A stretch of 64,000 nt of DNA from Paenibacillus terrae (lineage in GTDB: Bacteria; Bacillota; Bacilli; Paenibacillales; Paenibacillaceae). The stretch covers positions 1-64,000 of the forward strand of contig NZ_JTHP01000006.1 of the NCBI RefSeq assembly GCF_000943545.1, written 5' to 3'. Position numbers and translations under genes: made by a program. Below, one piece after another: positions 1 to 8,128 of this stretch. The notes under the pieces were generated by a model, which was not told the DNA's origin, made no database searches, and was given only the letters and a program-made list of their open reading frames with translations. Within the stretch, counting starts at the first letter, position 1. Each line of letters opens with the position of its first letter.

Positions 1-578
1 AGGTGCTCGTGGATGGTGTGAATGTCAGAAACTATAAGCAGCAGGCACTCCATAACAAAATCGGGTATGTCCCTCAGAGAGCCGTGCTTTTCAGCGGTAC
101 AGTGGCATCCAACGTTTCGTATGGCGATAGCGGAAGAGCAGAAGCTTCGGAGAAACTCATCCAAGTAGCCGTAGGGATTGCCCAAGGCACGGAATTTGTC
201 GAAAAAATGGACGGTCAGTATCAGGGACGGATTTCACAAGGTGGAGCGAACGTATCAGGCGGTCAAAAGCAGCGGCTGTCCATTGCGCGTGCCATCTACC
301 GCCAGCCGGAGATTTATATCTTCGATGATTCCTTCTCGGCACTGGACTACAGAACAGACCGGATTCTGCGCTCCGCTCTCAAAAAAGAAACCGACCATGC
401 TACGACACTCATTGTTGCTCAGCGCATAGGCACCATTAAGGACGCTGACCGGATTATCGTACTGGACCAGGGTGAGGTTGTAGGGAACGGCACACATGAA
501 GAGCTGATGGCGAACTGCAGCACCTATCAGGAGATCGCTTATTCGCAGCTTTCGAAGGAGGAACTCGTACATGGATAA
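1..578 (+). CDS. ABC exporter half-transporter, C-terminal part (degenerate-site subunit)
   Basis: This is the nucleotide-binding domain of an ABC exporter half, cut by the window's left edge, so the start, membrane domain and Walker A are not seen. Counting from the first in-frame GTG at 3, a Q-loop (VPQR, about residue 23), the signature VSGGQKQ (84-90), Walker B ending FDD (107-109) and a switch region VAQR (138-141) are visible. The catalytic glutamate after Walker B is Asp109 and the switch histidine is Gln140. In known heterodimeric exporters such as BmrC/BmrD and TM287/288 this pattern marks the subunit carrying the non-hydrolysing site. Its stop overlaps the start of the next gene by 8 bp, which pairs the two halves. 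The substrate is unknown; multidrug or lipid export is typical of the family. Confidence 0.9.
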   Translation, partial: VLVDGVNVRNYKQQALHNKIGYVPQRAVLFSGTVASNVSYGDSGRAEASEKLIQVAVGIAQGTEFVEKMDGQYQGRISQGGANVSGGQKQRLSIARAIYRQPEIYIFDDSFSALDYRTDRILRSALKKETDHATTLIVAQRIGTIKDADRIIVLDQGEVVGNGTHEELMANCSTYQEIAYSQLSKEELVHG

Positions 579-2421
579 GAATGAACAAACCGTCGACAGC
601 CAGCATATGAAAACGAAACAGCGAGGTCCCATGGGTGGAGGTCCTGCGGGGGGCATGGGTGCTGGTGAAAAAGCGAATGATTTTAAAAAGACCATCAGCC
701 AGCTTTTATCCTACATCAAGGCCTATGTGCCCATCATTATACTCTCTATGGTGCTGGCCCTGGTCGGTTCCGCCTTCAACGTCATTGGTCCGGGTAAGCT
801 CAGCGATATTGCCAACCTGATCCAGGAAGGAATCGTAACAGGGGTTGATGTGAGTGCTGTCCAGAAAATTGTTCTTGTTTTGGTACTTTTGTATGGTCTT
901 GGTCTTATCTTTAACTATTTCCAAGGCTTCATTACGGCGACCGTGTCACAGCGTCTTACAAAGAAGATGCGGACAGAGCTGTCCCGAAAAATCAATCATA
1001 TGCCTTTAAAATATTTTGATGCTACGAGCTATGGTAATGTACTCAGCCGTGTGACCAACGATGTCGATACCATCGGACAAACGTTAAACAACAGTCTCGG
1101 CACGCTTGTCAGCGCGCTGGCAACCTTCGTAGGCGCCTTGATTATGATGCTGTATACAAACTGGATCATGACCGTTACCGGGATTGTAGCTACGCTGATC
1201 GGTTTTTCCCTGATGACCGTGATTATGAAGCATTCACAGAAATATTTTGTAGCACAGCAAGCGGAACTTGGCCAGATCAACGGTCATATCGAAGAAACCT
1301 ATGCCGGTCATAACGTAGTCAAGGTATATAACGGAGAAAAAGCAGCCAAGGAAGAGTTCCATGGCATTAACAGCCGCTTATATACAAATGCATGGAAATC
1401 CCAGTTCATGTCTGGCCTGATGATGCCAGTCATGATGTTCATCGGGAATTTCGGTTATGTCGCGGTCTGTGTCGTGGGCGCTTTGCTGGTGAACCAACAT
1501 GCTATAACGATCGGAACTATTGTGGCCTTCATGGTGTATATTCGTCTGTTTACACAGCCCTTGTCACAGCTGGCACAGGCCGCAACCAATCTGCAATCGG
1601 CGGCTGCCGCCAGTGAACGTGTATTCGAATTTCTGGGTGAAGAAGAATTGGCGGATGAGAGCGACAAGACCAAGAAGCTGGACAACGCCAAAGGGGATGT
1701 CGAATTCAAGCATGTCCGTTTCGGTTATAACCAAGACCGTATGATTATCAAAGACTTCTCCATGAAAGCTGAAGCCGGTCAGAAAATTGCCATTGTTGGT
1801 CCGACAGGCGCCGGTAAGACGACGCTCGTGAATTTACTCATGCGGTTCTATGAGCTGAACGGCGGAGAAATCTATATTGACGGAACCCCGATCAGCCAAT
1901 TAACACGTGAGAATATTCATGAATTATTCTGTATGGTGCTGCAGGATACCTGGCTGTTTGAAGGAACGATCCGTGAGAATATCGCCTTTTCCAAAGAGCA
2001 GGTTACCGATGAACAGGTGGAAGCCGCATGTAGAGCGGTGGGGCTGCACAGCTTCCTTAAAACACTGCCGCAGGGCTATGATACAGTGCTGGACGACAAA
2101 GCCAATCTCTCTGCTGGTCAAAAGCAATTGATTACCATTGCAAGAGCCATGATTGAAGATGCACCCATGCTCATTCTAGATGAGGCCACAAGCTCGGTCG
2201 ATACGCGTACGGAATTGCTGATCCAACAAGCGATGGACCGGCTTACCGTAGGGAAAACCTCCTTTGTGATTGCCCACCGCCTCTCGACGATTAAGAACGC
2301 CGATATGATTCTGGTCATGAAGGACGGTGACATTATCGAAACAGGTAACCACGAGGAACTGCTGGCTAAAGGCGGCTTCTATGCCGATCTATACAATAGT
2401 CAGTTTGAACATGCATCCTAA
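571..2421 (+). CDS. ABC exporter half-transporter, catalytically complete subunit
   Basis: A full-length 616-residue ABC exporter half: a Gly/Met-rich N-terminus (about residues 20-30), a six-helix transmembrane domain (about 45-320) and a C-terminal nucleotide-binding domain. Walker A GPTGAGKT is at about 410-417, the signature LSAGQKQ at about 513-519, Walker B with the canonical catalytic Glu538 (LILDEATSS), and the switch His569 (IAHRLST). It therefore supplies intact catalytic residues, while the upstream partner has Asp and Gln at the equivalent places. The two are expected to form one heterodimer in the cytoplasmic membrane. The 8-bp overlap with the upstream gene implies translational coupling. 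A terminator follows at 2492. The Gly/Met-rich leader is common in this branch, but its role is not known to me. Confidence 0.93.
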   Translation: MDKNEQTVDSQHMKTKQRGPMGGGPAGGMGAGEKANDFKKTISQLLSYIKAYVPIIILSMVLALVGSAFNVIGPGKLSDIANLIQEGIVTGVDVSAVQKIVLVLVLLYGLGLIFNYFQGFITATVSQRLTKKMRTELSRKINHMPLKYFDATSYGNVLSRVTNDVDTIGQTLNNSLGTLVSALATFVGALIMMLYTNWIMTVTGIVATLIGFSLMTVIMKHSQKYFVAQQAELGQINGHIEETYAGHNVVKVYNGEKAAKEEFHGINSRLYTNAWKSQFMSGLMMPVMMFIGNFGYVAVCVVGALLVNQHAITIGTIVAFMVYIRLFTQPLSQLAQAATNLQSAAAASERVFEFLGEEELADESDKTKKLDNAKGDVEFKHVRFGYNQDRMIIKDFSMKAEAGQKIAIVGPTGAGKTTLVNLLMRFYELNGGEIYIDGTPISQLTRENIHELFCMVLQDTWLFEGTIRENIAFSKEQVTDEQVEAACRAVGLHSFLKTLPQGYDTVLDDKANLSAGQKQLITIARAMIEDAPMLILDEATSSVDTRTELLIQQAMDRLTVGKTSFVIAHRLSTIKNADMILVMKDGDIIETGNHEELLAKGGFYADLYNSQFEHAS

Positions 2422-2491
2422 AAAATAACCAGTCTCTATTTGAAAAAAACATGATAGTAGTCACTAATAGCATATCAGGGTAAAAGAGAGA

Positions 2492-2535
2492 CGTGTCTGG
2501 ATGATCGCTGCGAAGGGCGATCCAGACACGTTTTT
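2492..2535 (+). terminator. Intrinsic terminator after the ABC exporter genes
   Basis: CGTGTCTGGAT pairs with ATCCAGACACG across a short bulged loop and is followed directly by TTTTT. It lies 70 bp after the stop of the second exporter gene. Confidence 0.85.
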
Positions 2536-2542
2536 GGTGTGC

Positions 2543-2773
2543 TCAAAAGCTGTCCGATGTTCGGCGATCAGCTTGTTTATTATGTTTTTTCATAGTTGCT
2601 AGAATTTCCAAGCCCATATTATCTGATTGCTCATTATGAGTACCCAGTTGCTCATATGAATCATTCGATTGCTCATTTTGAGCAATCGGTAAATTTCCAC
2701 TTGGGATGGTTTTTTGTAAAGCGTAACCTTCTAGCGAGAAACCAAGCATTTCAAGCTTGCGCTGAAATTGCAA
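2543..2773 (-). other. Weak minus-strand reading frame, possible gene remnant
   Basis: A 76-codon open frame starting at a TTG with no ribosome binding site, lying between a terminator and the aminotransferase gene. The peptide has an amphipathic start and a Glu/Gln/Asn-rich middle that repeats NEQS. At DNA level the middle holds three spaced copies of TTGCTCAT (about 2627-2675), the last forming an inverted repeat with TGAGCAATC. I recognise no family. It could be the decayed 3' end of a regulator gene, or non-coding. The rest of 2536-2942 shows only the promoter-like region just before the aminotransferase. Confidence 0.2.
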
Positions 2774-2850
2774 GATTTACGTGATAGTGATTTGTATGGT
2801 CGAATTTTTTCTTGGGATCAAGATTTTTCGGCTTTCCATTAGACCAATCA

Positions 2851-2897
2851 ACTGTTATATTCAGACGTTTACTGTTATACTTCATTATTGTTATAAT
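2851..2897 (+). promoter_or_regulatory. Candidate promoter with direct repeats upstream of the aminotransferase
   Basis: A perfect -10 TATAAT sits at 2892-2897, about 46 bp before the proposed TTG start. No good -35 is visible at 17-18 bp. Two direct repeats of ACTGTTATA (2851 and 2871, exactly 20 bp apart, about two helical turns) cover the -35 zone, with a weaker third copy (ATTGTTATA) overlapping the -10. This arrangement suits an activator or repressor bound on one face. The regulator is unknown. Confidence 0.45.
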
Positions 2898-2942
2898 ACA
2901 ATAAATTTCATAGTACAGTATAGAACACAGGAGATGATTGGA

Positions 2943-4163
2943 TTGGAATACAAATTTTCCGGTATGGCTCGTACTCAGGGCTCGTCCATCGTTAGGGACA
3001 TTTTGAAGCTGACACAGGGAACAGAAGTGTTATCCCTGGCAGGTGGTCTTCCGGCCGATGCCTTTTTTCCCATCGAAGCCGTTGCTAAAGCCTATGAGCG
3101 GGTATTCCGTCTCGGCGGTACTACCGCGCTTCAATACGGTCTAACCGATGGATATATTCCTCTACGGGAACGCCTTACAACCATAATGGCATCCCAAGGC
3201 ATCTCCGTCACCAGAGATAACATCATCATGACGACGGGCTCACAGCAGACTATCGATCTGGTTTCGCGTGTGCTGCTTGATCCGCAGAATACTGTATTGG
3301 TGGAGTCCCCTACTTATTTGGCAGCTCTTCAGGTGTTTAAGTCCTATGGCGCCAACATTGTAAGTGTAAATACAGACTCCAACGGTATGCAATTAGATGA
3401 TCTTGAAGCCAAGCTCAAGGAATATCAGCCTAAATTCGTGTATGTCATCCCAACTTTCTCCAACCCGGCGGGGAGTGTATGGAGCATGGATCGCAGAGTA
3501 GGCGTTGTTGAGCTATGCCGTAAATACGGAACTTTGATTTTTGAGGATGATCCTTACGGACGTCTCAAATTTGACGAAAACCTTAACTTCCCTACCCTTT
3601 TATCCATTGACCAGCAGCAAGGTGAAGATAGTCATGTCATGTACACCTCTACGTTCTCCAAAACCGTTGCTCCTGGTGTTCGTTCTGGATGGCTGGTTGC
3701 TGATCAAGCGATTGTCAATAAAGTCTCGAAGGCCAAACAATCTGCTGATCTGCACTCCAGCAGTATCGATCAACGTGCTTTAAATGAGCTCTTGGACTTT
3801 TTTGATTTGGATGGACATATTCGTACCGTATCCAGCGAATATCACTCTCGTATGCTACGCCTCACAACACTGATGAAAGAACGTCAATGGGAAGGCATTA
3901 CGTGGAATGATGCACTTGGCGGCATGTTTATGTGGGTCACTTTACCCGAAGGCTTCCGTTCCGATCGCTTGCTGGAACTGGCCATTCAGGAAGGCGTCGC
4001 ATTTGTGCCAGGACAAGTATTTTATGCTGATCTGAGCGGTAGTAACCATATGCGGATCAACTTTACGCATACCGATCCTTCACTGCTTCCTGAAGCGGTT
4101 AACCGTTTGGATCGGGCATTGAAGATATATACAGAGGAAAGATTGGAAAAAAGCGCGCGCTGA
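2943..4163 (+). CDS. PLP-dependent aminotransferase, class I/II (2-aminoadipate/aromatic type)
   Basis: A fold-type I aminotransferase of 406 residues. The schiff-base lysine is Lys240 in STFSKTVAPG, and the substrate/PLP Arg follows in GVRSGW. The glycine-rich LSLAGGLP near the N-terminus, FSNPAGS and EDDPYGRL are typical of the LysN/KAT II-like group that also forms the catalytic part of MocR regulators. No helix-turn-helix precedes it. An in-frame ATG exists at 2781, but the upstream 54 codons look non-coding. AGGAG at 2929-2933 sits 9 bp before TTG 2943, so I take that start; ATG 2934 is too close to the ribosome site. The natural amino-donor cannot be told from sequence. Confidence 0.88.
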   Translation: MEYKFSGMARTQGSSIVRDILKLTQGTEVLSLAGGLPADAFFPIEAVAKAYERVFRLGGTTALQYGLTDGYIPLRERLTTIMASQGISVTRDNIIMTTGSQQTIDLVSRVLLDPQNTVLVESPTYLAALQVFKSYGANIVSVNTDSNGMQLDDLEAKLKEYQPKFVYVIPTFSNPAGSVWSMDRRVGVVELCRKYGTLIFEDDPYGRLKFDENLNFPTLLSIDQQQGEDSHVMYTSTFSKTVAPGVRSGWLVADQAIVNKVSKAKQSADLHSSSIDQRALNELLDFFDLDGHIRTVSSEYHSRMLRLTTLMKERQWEGITWNDALGGMFMWVTLPEGFRSDRLLELAIQEGVAFVPGQVFYADLSGSNHMRINFTHTDPSLLPEAVNRLDRALKIYTEERLEKSAR

Positions 4164-4173
4164 TGAAGGTTGG

Positions 4174-4270
4174 CAGGCACCCACGCGAGAACGCTTCGCG
4201 AATCCTTTGGTCTTACGATCGCTGCGTTTCTCCGGATTCAAATGCTCCGCTACGCTGACTACGTGCCTCA
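4174..4270. repeat. Dispersed repeat family A, copy 1 (compact)
   Basis: An imperfect long hairpin. The left arm has CGCTTCGCGAAT then TTTGGTCTTACGATCGCTG; the right arm has CTCCGGATTCAAAT then GCTCCGCTACGC. The outer ends are complementary (AGGCAC ... GTGCCT). The same ordered motifs occur at 16181, 47604 and, inverted, at 48003. It starts about 10 bp after the aminotransferase stop and may also work as a 3' hairpin. Confidence 0.8.
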
Positions 4271-4370
4271 TCCCCGGACGTTTTTACGATAGAGGGAATG
4301 AGTAGATAAAAAAACAGAATGAAATAGACCTAAATATACACGTACACTGCGTAAAATACGGTATACAAAA

Positions 4371-4417
4371 AAGGTTCAAGCCTGATTCCCAAAGGAATAT
4401 GGCTTGAACCTTTTTTT
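4371..4417. terminator. Bidirectional terminator between the aminotransferase and rnpB
   Basis: AAAGGTTCAAGCC pairs with GGCTTGAACCTTT. It has T7 on the plus side and an A-rich stretch before it, so it can act in both directions: on read-through from the plus-strand aminotransferase and on the minus-strand RNase P RNA transcript. Confidence 0.85.
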
Positions 4418-4506
4418 GTAATTCATTAAATACATTTGGATTCCATGTTTTCATGCAAACAGTCATTTAAAAGGTTAACATCATACATTTTAAGGTGTTG
4501 CAGTGT

Positions 4507-4905
4507 GGAAAGTTTTCCGTAAGCCGGGTTCTGTGCTATTCGTGGTTCAGACGGGAACTACCCTCCCACTACAAGCGACAATCATCTATCTAGGCCGAAT
4601 ATTGCTATCCGGCTCCAGCGACCAACCTAGACACGCCTCGGGCTAAGGCCGCTTCGCGAAGAAGCTGTGTCCCATTAGGTCTTGCTCCAGATGGGGTTTA
4701 CCAGGAACGAAGTCACCAGCGTTCCTCGGGGTCTCTTACACCTCGGTTCCATCCTTGCCTGTGCCGCAAGCGGCCATCGGCGGTCCATTTCTGTGGCACT
4801 ATCCTTCAACTCGCGCTGACTGGACGTTATCCAGCATCCTGCCCTATGGAGCCCGGACTTTCCTCTCGCGGTTCACACCGCCAGCGATTGTCTGTTAAAC
4901 TTTCC
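4507..4905 (-). ncRNA. rnpB: RNase P RNA, apparent type A
   Basis: The catalytic RNA of RNase P, which trims tRNA 5' ends. The minus strand carries the conserved 5' block GAGGAAAGTCCGGGCTCC followed by ATAGGGCAGG, the central block ACCGCCGATGG, AGACCCCGAGG, GGTAAACCCCATC, the 3' block CTAGATAGATGATTGTCGC and the end ACAGAACCCGGCTTAC. Helix P1 is closed by GGAAAGTTT and AAACTTTCC at the two ends. The ATAGGGCAGG and GACCGCCGATGG blocks match the E. coli-like type A fold rather than the B. subtilis type B RNA. The ends are set by P1 and could be off by a few bases. A good sigma-A promoter lies just upstream. Confidence 0.95.
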
Positions 4906-4919
4906 GAACAACATTACAT

Positions 4920-4948
4920 AGTATACAGGGAACGCACGCTCGACACAA
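4920..4948 (-). promoter_or_regulatory. Promoter of rnpB
   Basis: On the minus strand, TTGTGT (4943-4948), a 17-bp spacer and TATACT (4920-4925) form a sigma-A promoter. Transcription would start near 4912, a few bases before helix P1. Confidence 0.75.
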
Positions 4949-4980
4949 CCCTAAAAATATTGTAAATTAGCAAGCTTCCT

Positions 4981-5291
4981 TTATTTGTTCAAATAAAACG
5001 GGTGTACCTTCTTTTGTAACGTATCATCTGCCACAAAATAAGTAGAGCGACCCACGTATAACGGAATATGAAGCTTACTAAATTCAGGTATGCCTTCATC
5101 CAGAAAGAGTCATCATCCCGGTAAGTTTGCTGTATCTCACCGACAATCCAATCATGATCTCCATAGGTATGACTATCCACCACTTTACACTCATAAGCAA
5201 GATAAGCATCCAGCAATACAGGGACATCCACAGAAATTCCGTCCTCATATGCAATCTCGAAATGTTGAAACATGGATCGCAGGATCAGCAA
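4981..5291 (-). pseudogene. Decayed flavin reductase domain protein
   Basis: Only the C-terminal half of a flavin-reductase-like (FMN-binding split-barrel) protein remains. The first part reads ISVDVPVLLDAYLAYECKV and then GDHDWIVGEI, the family's typical GDH segment. Around 5105-5115 the frame breaks. A second frame then continues with IPEFSKLHIPLYVGRSTYF and VHPFYLNK to a stop at 4981-4983, which is the expected family C-terminus. No N-terminal half is found in 5292-5368; there is only a short ATG peptide with a ribosome site near 5305. So the gene is 5' truncated and frameshifted. A single sequencing error could explain the frameshift but not the missing front. Confidence 0.75.
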
Positions 5292-5368
5292 TTAAAGTTC
5301 GCATACAACCTCTCCCCTATGAACTAAAAGTAATGAAACACTTTCATCTTCTCATAGAAGTTAAGCTT

Positions 5369-6484
5369 TTACAAAAATTGAAAAGGCTCTGTATTCACCT
5401 CAGATACATGTACTTCCGTAGAGTATCGGCCTTCTTCCAACCGTTTGCGCATCCATTCTGCGGTTTTAGGCTTCATAATCTTCTCTGCGTTATGACCAGG
5501 GTCAATGATGGCAATGCCAGCCATAAGGGCATCCTGAGCCGTGTGATAGTCGATATCACCCGTAACTAAGACATCAGCCCCTTTGAAAATCGACTTGTTT
5601 ACATAGCGGCTGCCAGAGCCTCCGAGCACGGCTGCTTTTTTAATTGTACGGTCCAAGTCGCCCACTACACGTACATGCTCGACGTTGAAGCCTTCTTTCA
5701 CATCATTGACAAACTCGCGTAACGTGCGGGCTTCCTTGAGCTTCCCCACCCGTCCCAGGCCAAATGTGCGGCCCTGCAAATCCATATGGTACAGGTCATA
5801 GGCCACCTCTTCATAAGGATGAGCTTTGAGCATCGCCTGGACAACTTTGTTGCGCACACCCTGTGGTACAACGGTCTCTATGCGTACCTCTTCGCTGCGT
5901 TCCATTTTACCCGGCTCACCCAAAAACGGCTGTGTGCCTTCACCCGGCACGAAAGTTCCGTAGCCATCAATGTTAAAGCTGCAATGGCTGTAATTGCCGA
6001 TATGTCCGGCTCCCGCACCCAACACAGCGTCCAACACCCGTTGATGATGTGTTTTCGGTACGAAAACGACGAGCTTGAACAATTGCTCCGTGTGGACATC
6101 CTCCAGCGTACCTTCACTTTGAATGCCCAAAGCCTCGGCCATCCAGTCATTCATACCGTCCTCTGCCGTATCCAGATTCGTGTGACTGATGTAGACGGCA
6201 ATATCGTTCTTGATCAGCTTTTCATACAATCTGCCTGCGGGCTGATCCGTATTCAATGCTTTGAGTGGACGGAATATGATAGCATGGTGGGCAATAATCA
6301 GGTCGGCCTTTACACGGATCGCCTCTTCCACAACCTCATCATTGACATCCAGAGCTACCAGTATGTTTTTGATCTCTTTTTGCAGACTGCCAAGCTGAAG
6401 CCCGATTCTGTCGTCCGGAACTGCCAAATATTTTGGAGCCAACTGTTCCATATAGCTAATTACCGTTTGTCCTTTGGCAAACAT
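5369..6484 (-). CDS. yqfO: Nif3-like dinuclear metal centre protein (YqfO family)
   Basis: A 371-residue Nif3/DUF34 protein, the same size class as B. subtilis YqfO. Two Nif3 halves flank an inserted PII-like domain (about residues 125-235). Metal ligands include His66-His67 in LIIAHHAII, the SHTNLD block near residue 100, and the C-terminal ITDH-like region DIDYHTAQDA plus DPGHNAEK. The family forms hexameric toroids with a di-metal site. Older annotation as GTP cyclohydrolase I type 2 is not well supported, and the true substrate is uncertain. The ATG is preceded by AAAGGAGG. The start overlaps the end of trmK by 25 bp, so the two are in one transcript; yqfN-yqfO are neighbours in B. subtilis too. 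Confidence 0.93.
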   Translation of the reverse strand: MFAKGQTVISYMEQLAPKYLAVPDDRIGLQLGSLQKEIKNILVALDVNDEVVEEAIRVKADLIIAHHAIIFRPLKALNTDQPAGRLYEKLIKNDIAVYISHTNLDTAEDGMNDWMAEALGIQSEGTLEDVHTEQLFKLVVFVPKTHHQRVLDAVLGAGAGHIGNYSHCSFNIDGYGTFVPGEGTQPFLGEPGKMERSEEVRIETVVPQGVRNKVVQAMLKAHPYEEVAYDLYHMDLQGRTFGLGRVGKLKEARTLREFVNDVKEGFNVEHVRVVGDLDRTIKKAAVLGGSGSRYVNKSIFKGADVLVTGDIDYHTAQDALMAGIAIIDPGHNAEKIMKPKTAEWMRKRLEEGRYSTEVHVSEVNTEPFQFL

Positions 6485-7221
6485 GCAAGTACCTCCTTTA
6501 GCTGTTCAATTTGCTTACGTAATTGTTCCTGCTTTTGCTGCGCCGATTCCTGCTCTGATCGCGCCAACTGCGCAAGGACATTTTGGAGCTTATGAATTTC
6601 CAGCTTCCATTTACGGAAAAAGACTTCGTTGGGCTCTCTGACCAGCAACGGTCCAAGCTGTTCCAGCCAATTCTGCGTCAATACTAGCGAGCTGCCGCTA
6701 AGGGCTAACGGTCGGTATAGCTCGTCCTGCTTCACAGGACTATCCGACACGGGTACAGCCGTCAAAACTTCATATATCTTTCCGTCTTCTTCCATAATAT
6801 GCTCGCCTGTCAATACCCATTGATGCTCGATCAGCCATCGGCGCAAAATATCCTCGCCTACGTTTGGCTGTAAAATAAGCCGCTTCACTGAATCCAACTT
6901 GTCTTTCCCCTGCTCCAAAATGGAAGCGATTAAGGCACCACCCATGCCGGCTATCGTAATAATATCAACCTCATGGGCTGTAATTACGGCCAAGCCGTCG
7001 CCTCTTCTAACCGTTATGCGGTCAGTAAGACCTGCTTCGGCGACCTGCTTTTGAGCCGCTCGCAACGGCCCATCATTGACTTCGCCCGCCACAGCTTGCG
7101 TTACCCGACCACTTCGCACCGCAGCCACAGGCAAAAGCCCATGGTCAGAGCCAATATCCGCTAATCTGCTCCCGGCAGGAATTTGTTCCATAATATATTG
7201 TAATCGTTGTGAAAGCTTCAT
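6460..7221 (-). CDS. trmK: tRNA (adenine(22)-N1)-methyltransferase TrmK
   Basis: A SAM-dependent methyltransferase that makes m1A22 in tRNA (B. subtilis YqfN). The Rossmann motif I reads ADIGSDHGLLPV at about residues 21-32, followed by motif-like AGEVNDGP and IAGMGG, then LILQPN, the TrmK equivalent of the NPPY loop. A coiled-coil C-terminal tail rich in Gln/Glu/Lys closes the 253-residue protein, as in the family. The ATG at 7221 overlaps the stop of the upstream membrane protein by 4 bp (ATGA). An in-frame start 12 codons earlier lies inside that gene and is less likely. The 3' end overlaps yqfO. Confidence 0.93.
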   Translation of the reverse strand: MKLSQRLQYIMEQIPAGSRLADIGSDHGLLPVAAVRSGRVTQAVAGEVNDGPLRAAQKQVAEAGLTDRITVRRGDGLAVITAHEVDIITIAGMGGALIASILEQGKDKLDSVKRLILQPNVGEDILRRWLIEHQWVLTGEHIMEEDGKIYEVLTAVPVSDSPVKQDELYRPLALSGSSLVLTQNWLEQLGPLLVREPNEVFFRKWKLEIHKLQNVLAQLARSEQESAQQKQEQLRKQIEQLKEVLACLPKDKR

Positions 7222-8057
7222 GACGTCACCCACGTAATCCATTTTTTTCGAGTCCAAAATAAAATTCCTACAACAATAGCCAACTTCAATAAGGCGTACA
7301 ACACAACATCTCCCGGCGCTTGTTGGCGCAGCACGATCATGTCTGCTTCAGGCATGAAAACCAGTGTCATTCCGATAGCAAAATAAACCGAAGCCAGACG
7401 TGAAAAGCGACGATGTACCCACCAGCTTAACCATACCAGCAATGCTGCATGTAAAATCCAAAATCCCTCCAGCATTACGTGAGAAGCCGTAGGCCAGTAG
7501 CGGCCTATAAGCACTGCGTACACCAGAAGCAGCGCAATAAAGCCACAGTAGTGAAGCAAGCTGATACGCAGGGTTAAGCCCACAAGGCACCATACCAGCC
7601 CGCACAGACCGACAAGAACCAGAAACCAAAATTTAGGTTCACCTTGGTGAAGCTGAATAATCCACACACCTGAACCCAGCATAATCACACTGCCCAAGGT
7701 ACTCAGCATGGCGCTCATGCTCTGCTCTGAAGAACGCCAAACAGCGGCTACTCCATAGCAGATCGCGATTACTGCACATGCCGAGAATATTTGCATTGCC
7801 AACGGAAAAGCGGTAAAATAAAAACCGATCAAACAAATGCAGGAAATAATGACAAAACCAAGAAGCCAGGCGATTCCATGCCCGTTTCTAAGATATGTAA
7901 GCAGCCCGGTGCTACTGTGGCTTTGGCTCTGTGACGGATTTTCGTCCTCTCGATAGAGATTAGACAAAAAATCGCAATATTGCTCAGGGAGCAGCCGACT
8001 TCGCCGCCAATGCTCAATTTCATGTAACAGTATTGCCCGTTTTTTCTCCTGGTCCAA
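7218..8057 (-). CDS. Membrane protein of unknown function (DUF2157-like N-terminus)
   Basis: The first 30-40 residues are soluble and charged (HEIEHWRRSRLLPEQYC), resembling the start of DUF2157-type proteins. About eight hydrophobic segments follow and fill the rest. No catalytic motif is seen. A TTG at 8057 has GGAGGGG six bases upstream and is my chosen start. An ATG at 8084 in the same frame has no ribosome site and lies only 5 bp from the T-run of the rpoD terminator. Its stop overlaps trmK by 4 bp, so it probably heads the trmK-yqfO operon, fed by read-through or by a promoter inside the rpoD 3' end. The product is likely in the cytoplasmic membrane; its function is not known to me. Confidence 0.75.
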   Translation of the reverse strand: MDQEKKRAILLHEIEHWRRSRLLPEQYCDFLSNLYREDENPSQSQSHSSTGLLTYLRNGHGIAWLLGFVIISCICLIGFYFTAFPLAMQIFSACAVIAICYGVAAVWRSSEQSMSAMLSTLGSVIMLGSGVWIIQLHQGEPKFWFLVLVGLCGLVWCLVGLTLRISLLHYCGFIALLLVYAVLIGRYWPTASHVMLEGFWILHAALLVWLSWWVHRRFSRLASVYFAIGMTLVFMPEADMIVLRQQAPGDVVLYALLKLAIVVGILFWTRKKWITWVTS

Positions 8058-8089
8058 GCTTTTCCCCTCCACCAAGGCTGCCATGGGAT

Positions 8090-8128
8090 AAAAAAAGACC
8101 CTCTGCGCGCTCCAAGCCGCAGAAGGTC
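8090..8128 (-). terminator. Intrinsic terminator of rpoD
   Basis: On the minus strand GACCTTCTGCG pairs with CGCAGAGGGTC and is followed by TTTTTTT. It ends 5 bp before the first possible start codon of the next gene. Confidence 0.88.

Noticed and set aside
2781..2942. N-terminal 54-codon extension of the aminotransferase
   Set aside because: It contains the promoter-like elements, has non-coding composition, and a good ribosome site precedes TTG 2943.
5786..6595. 269-codon plus-strand frame opposite yqfO/trmK
   Set aside because: Shadow of two well-supported minus-strand genes.
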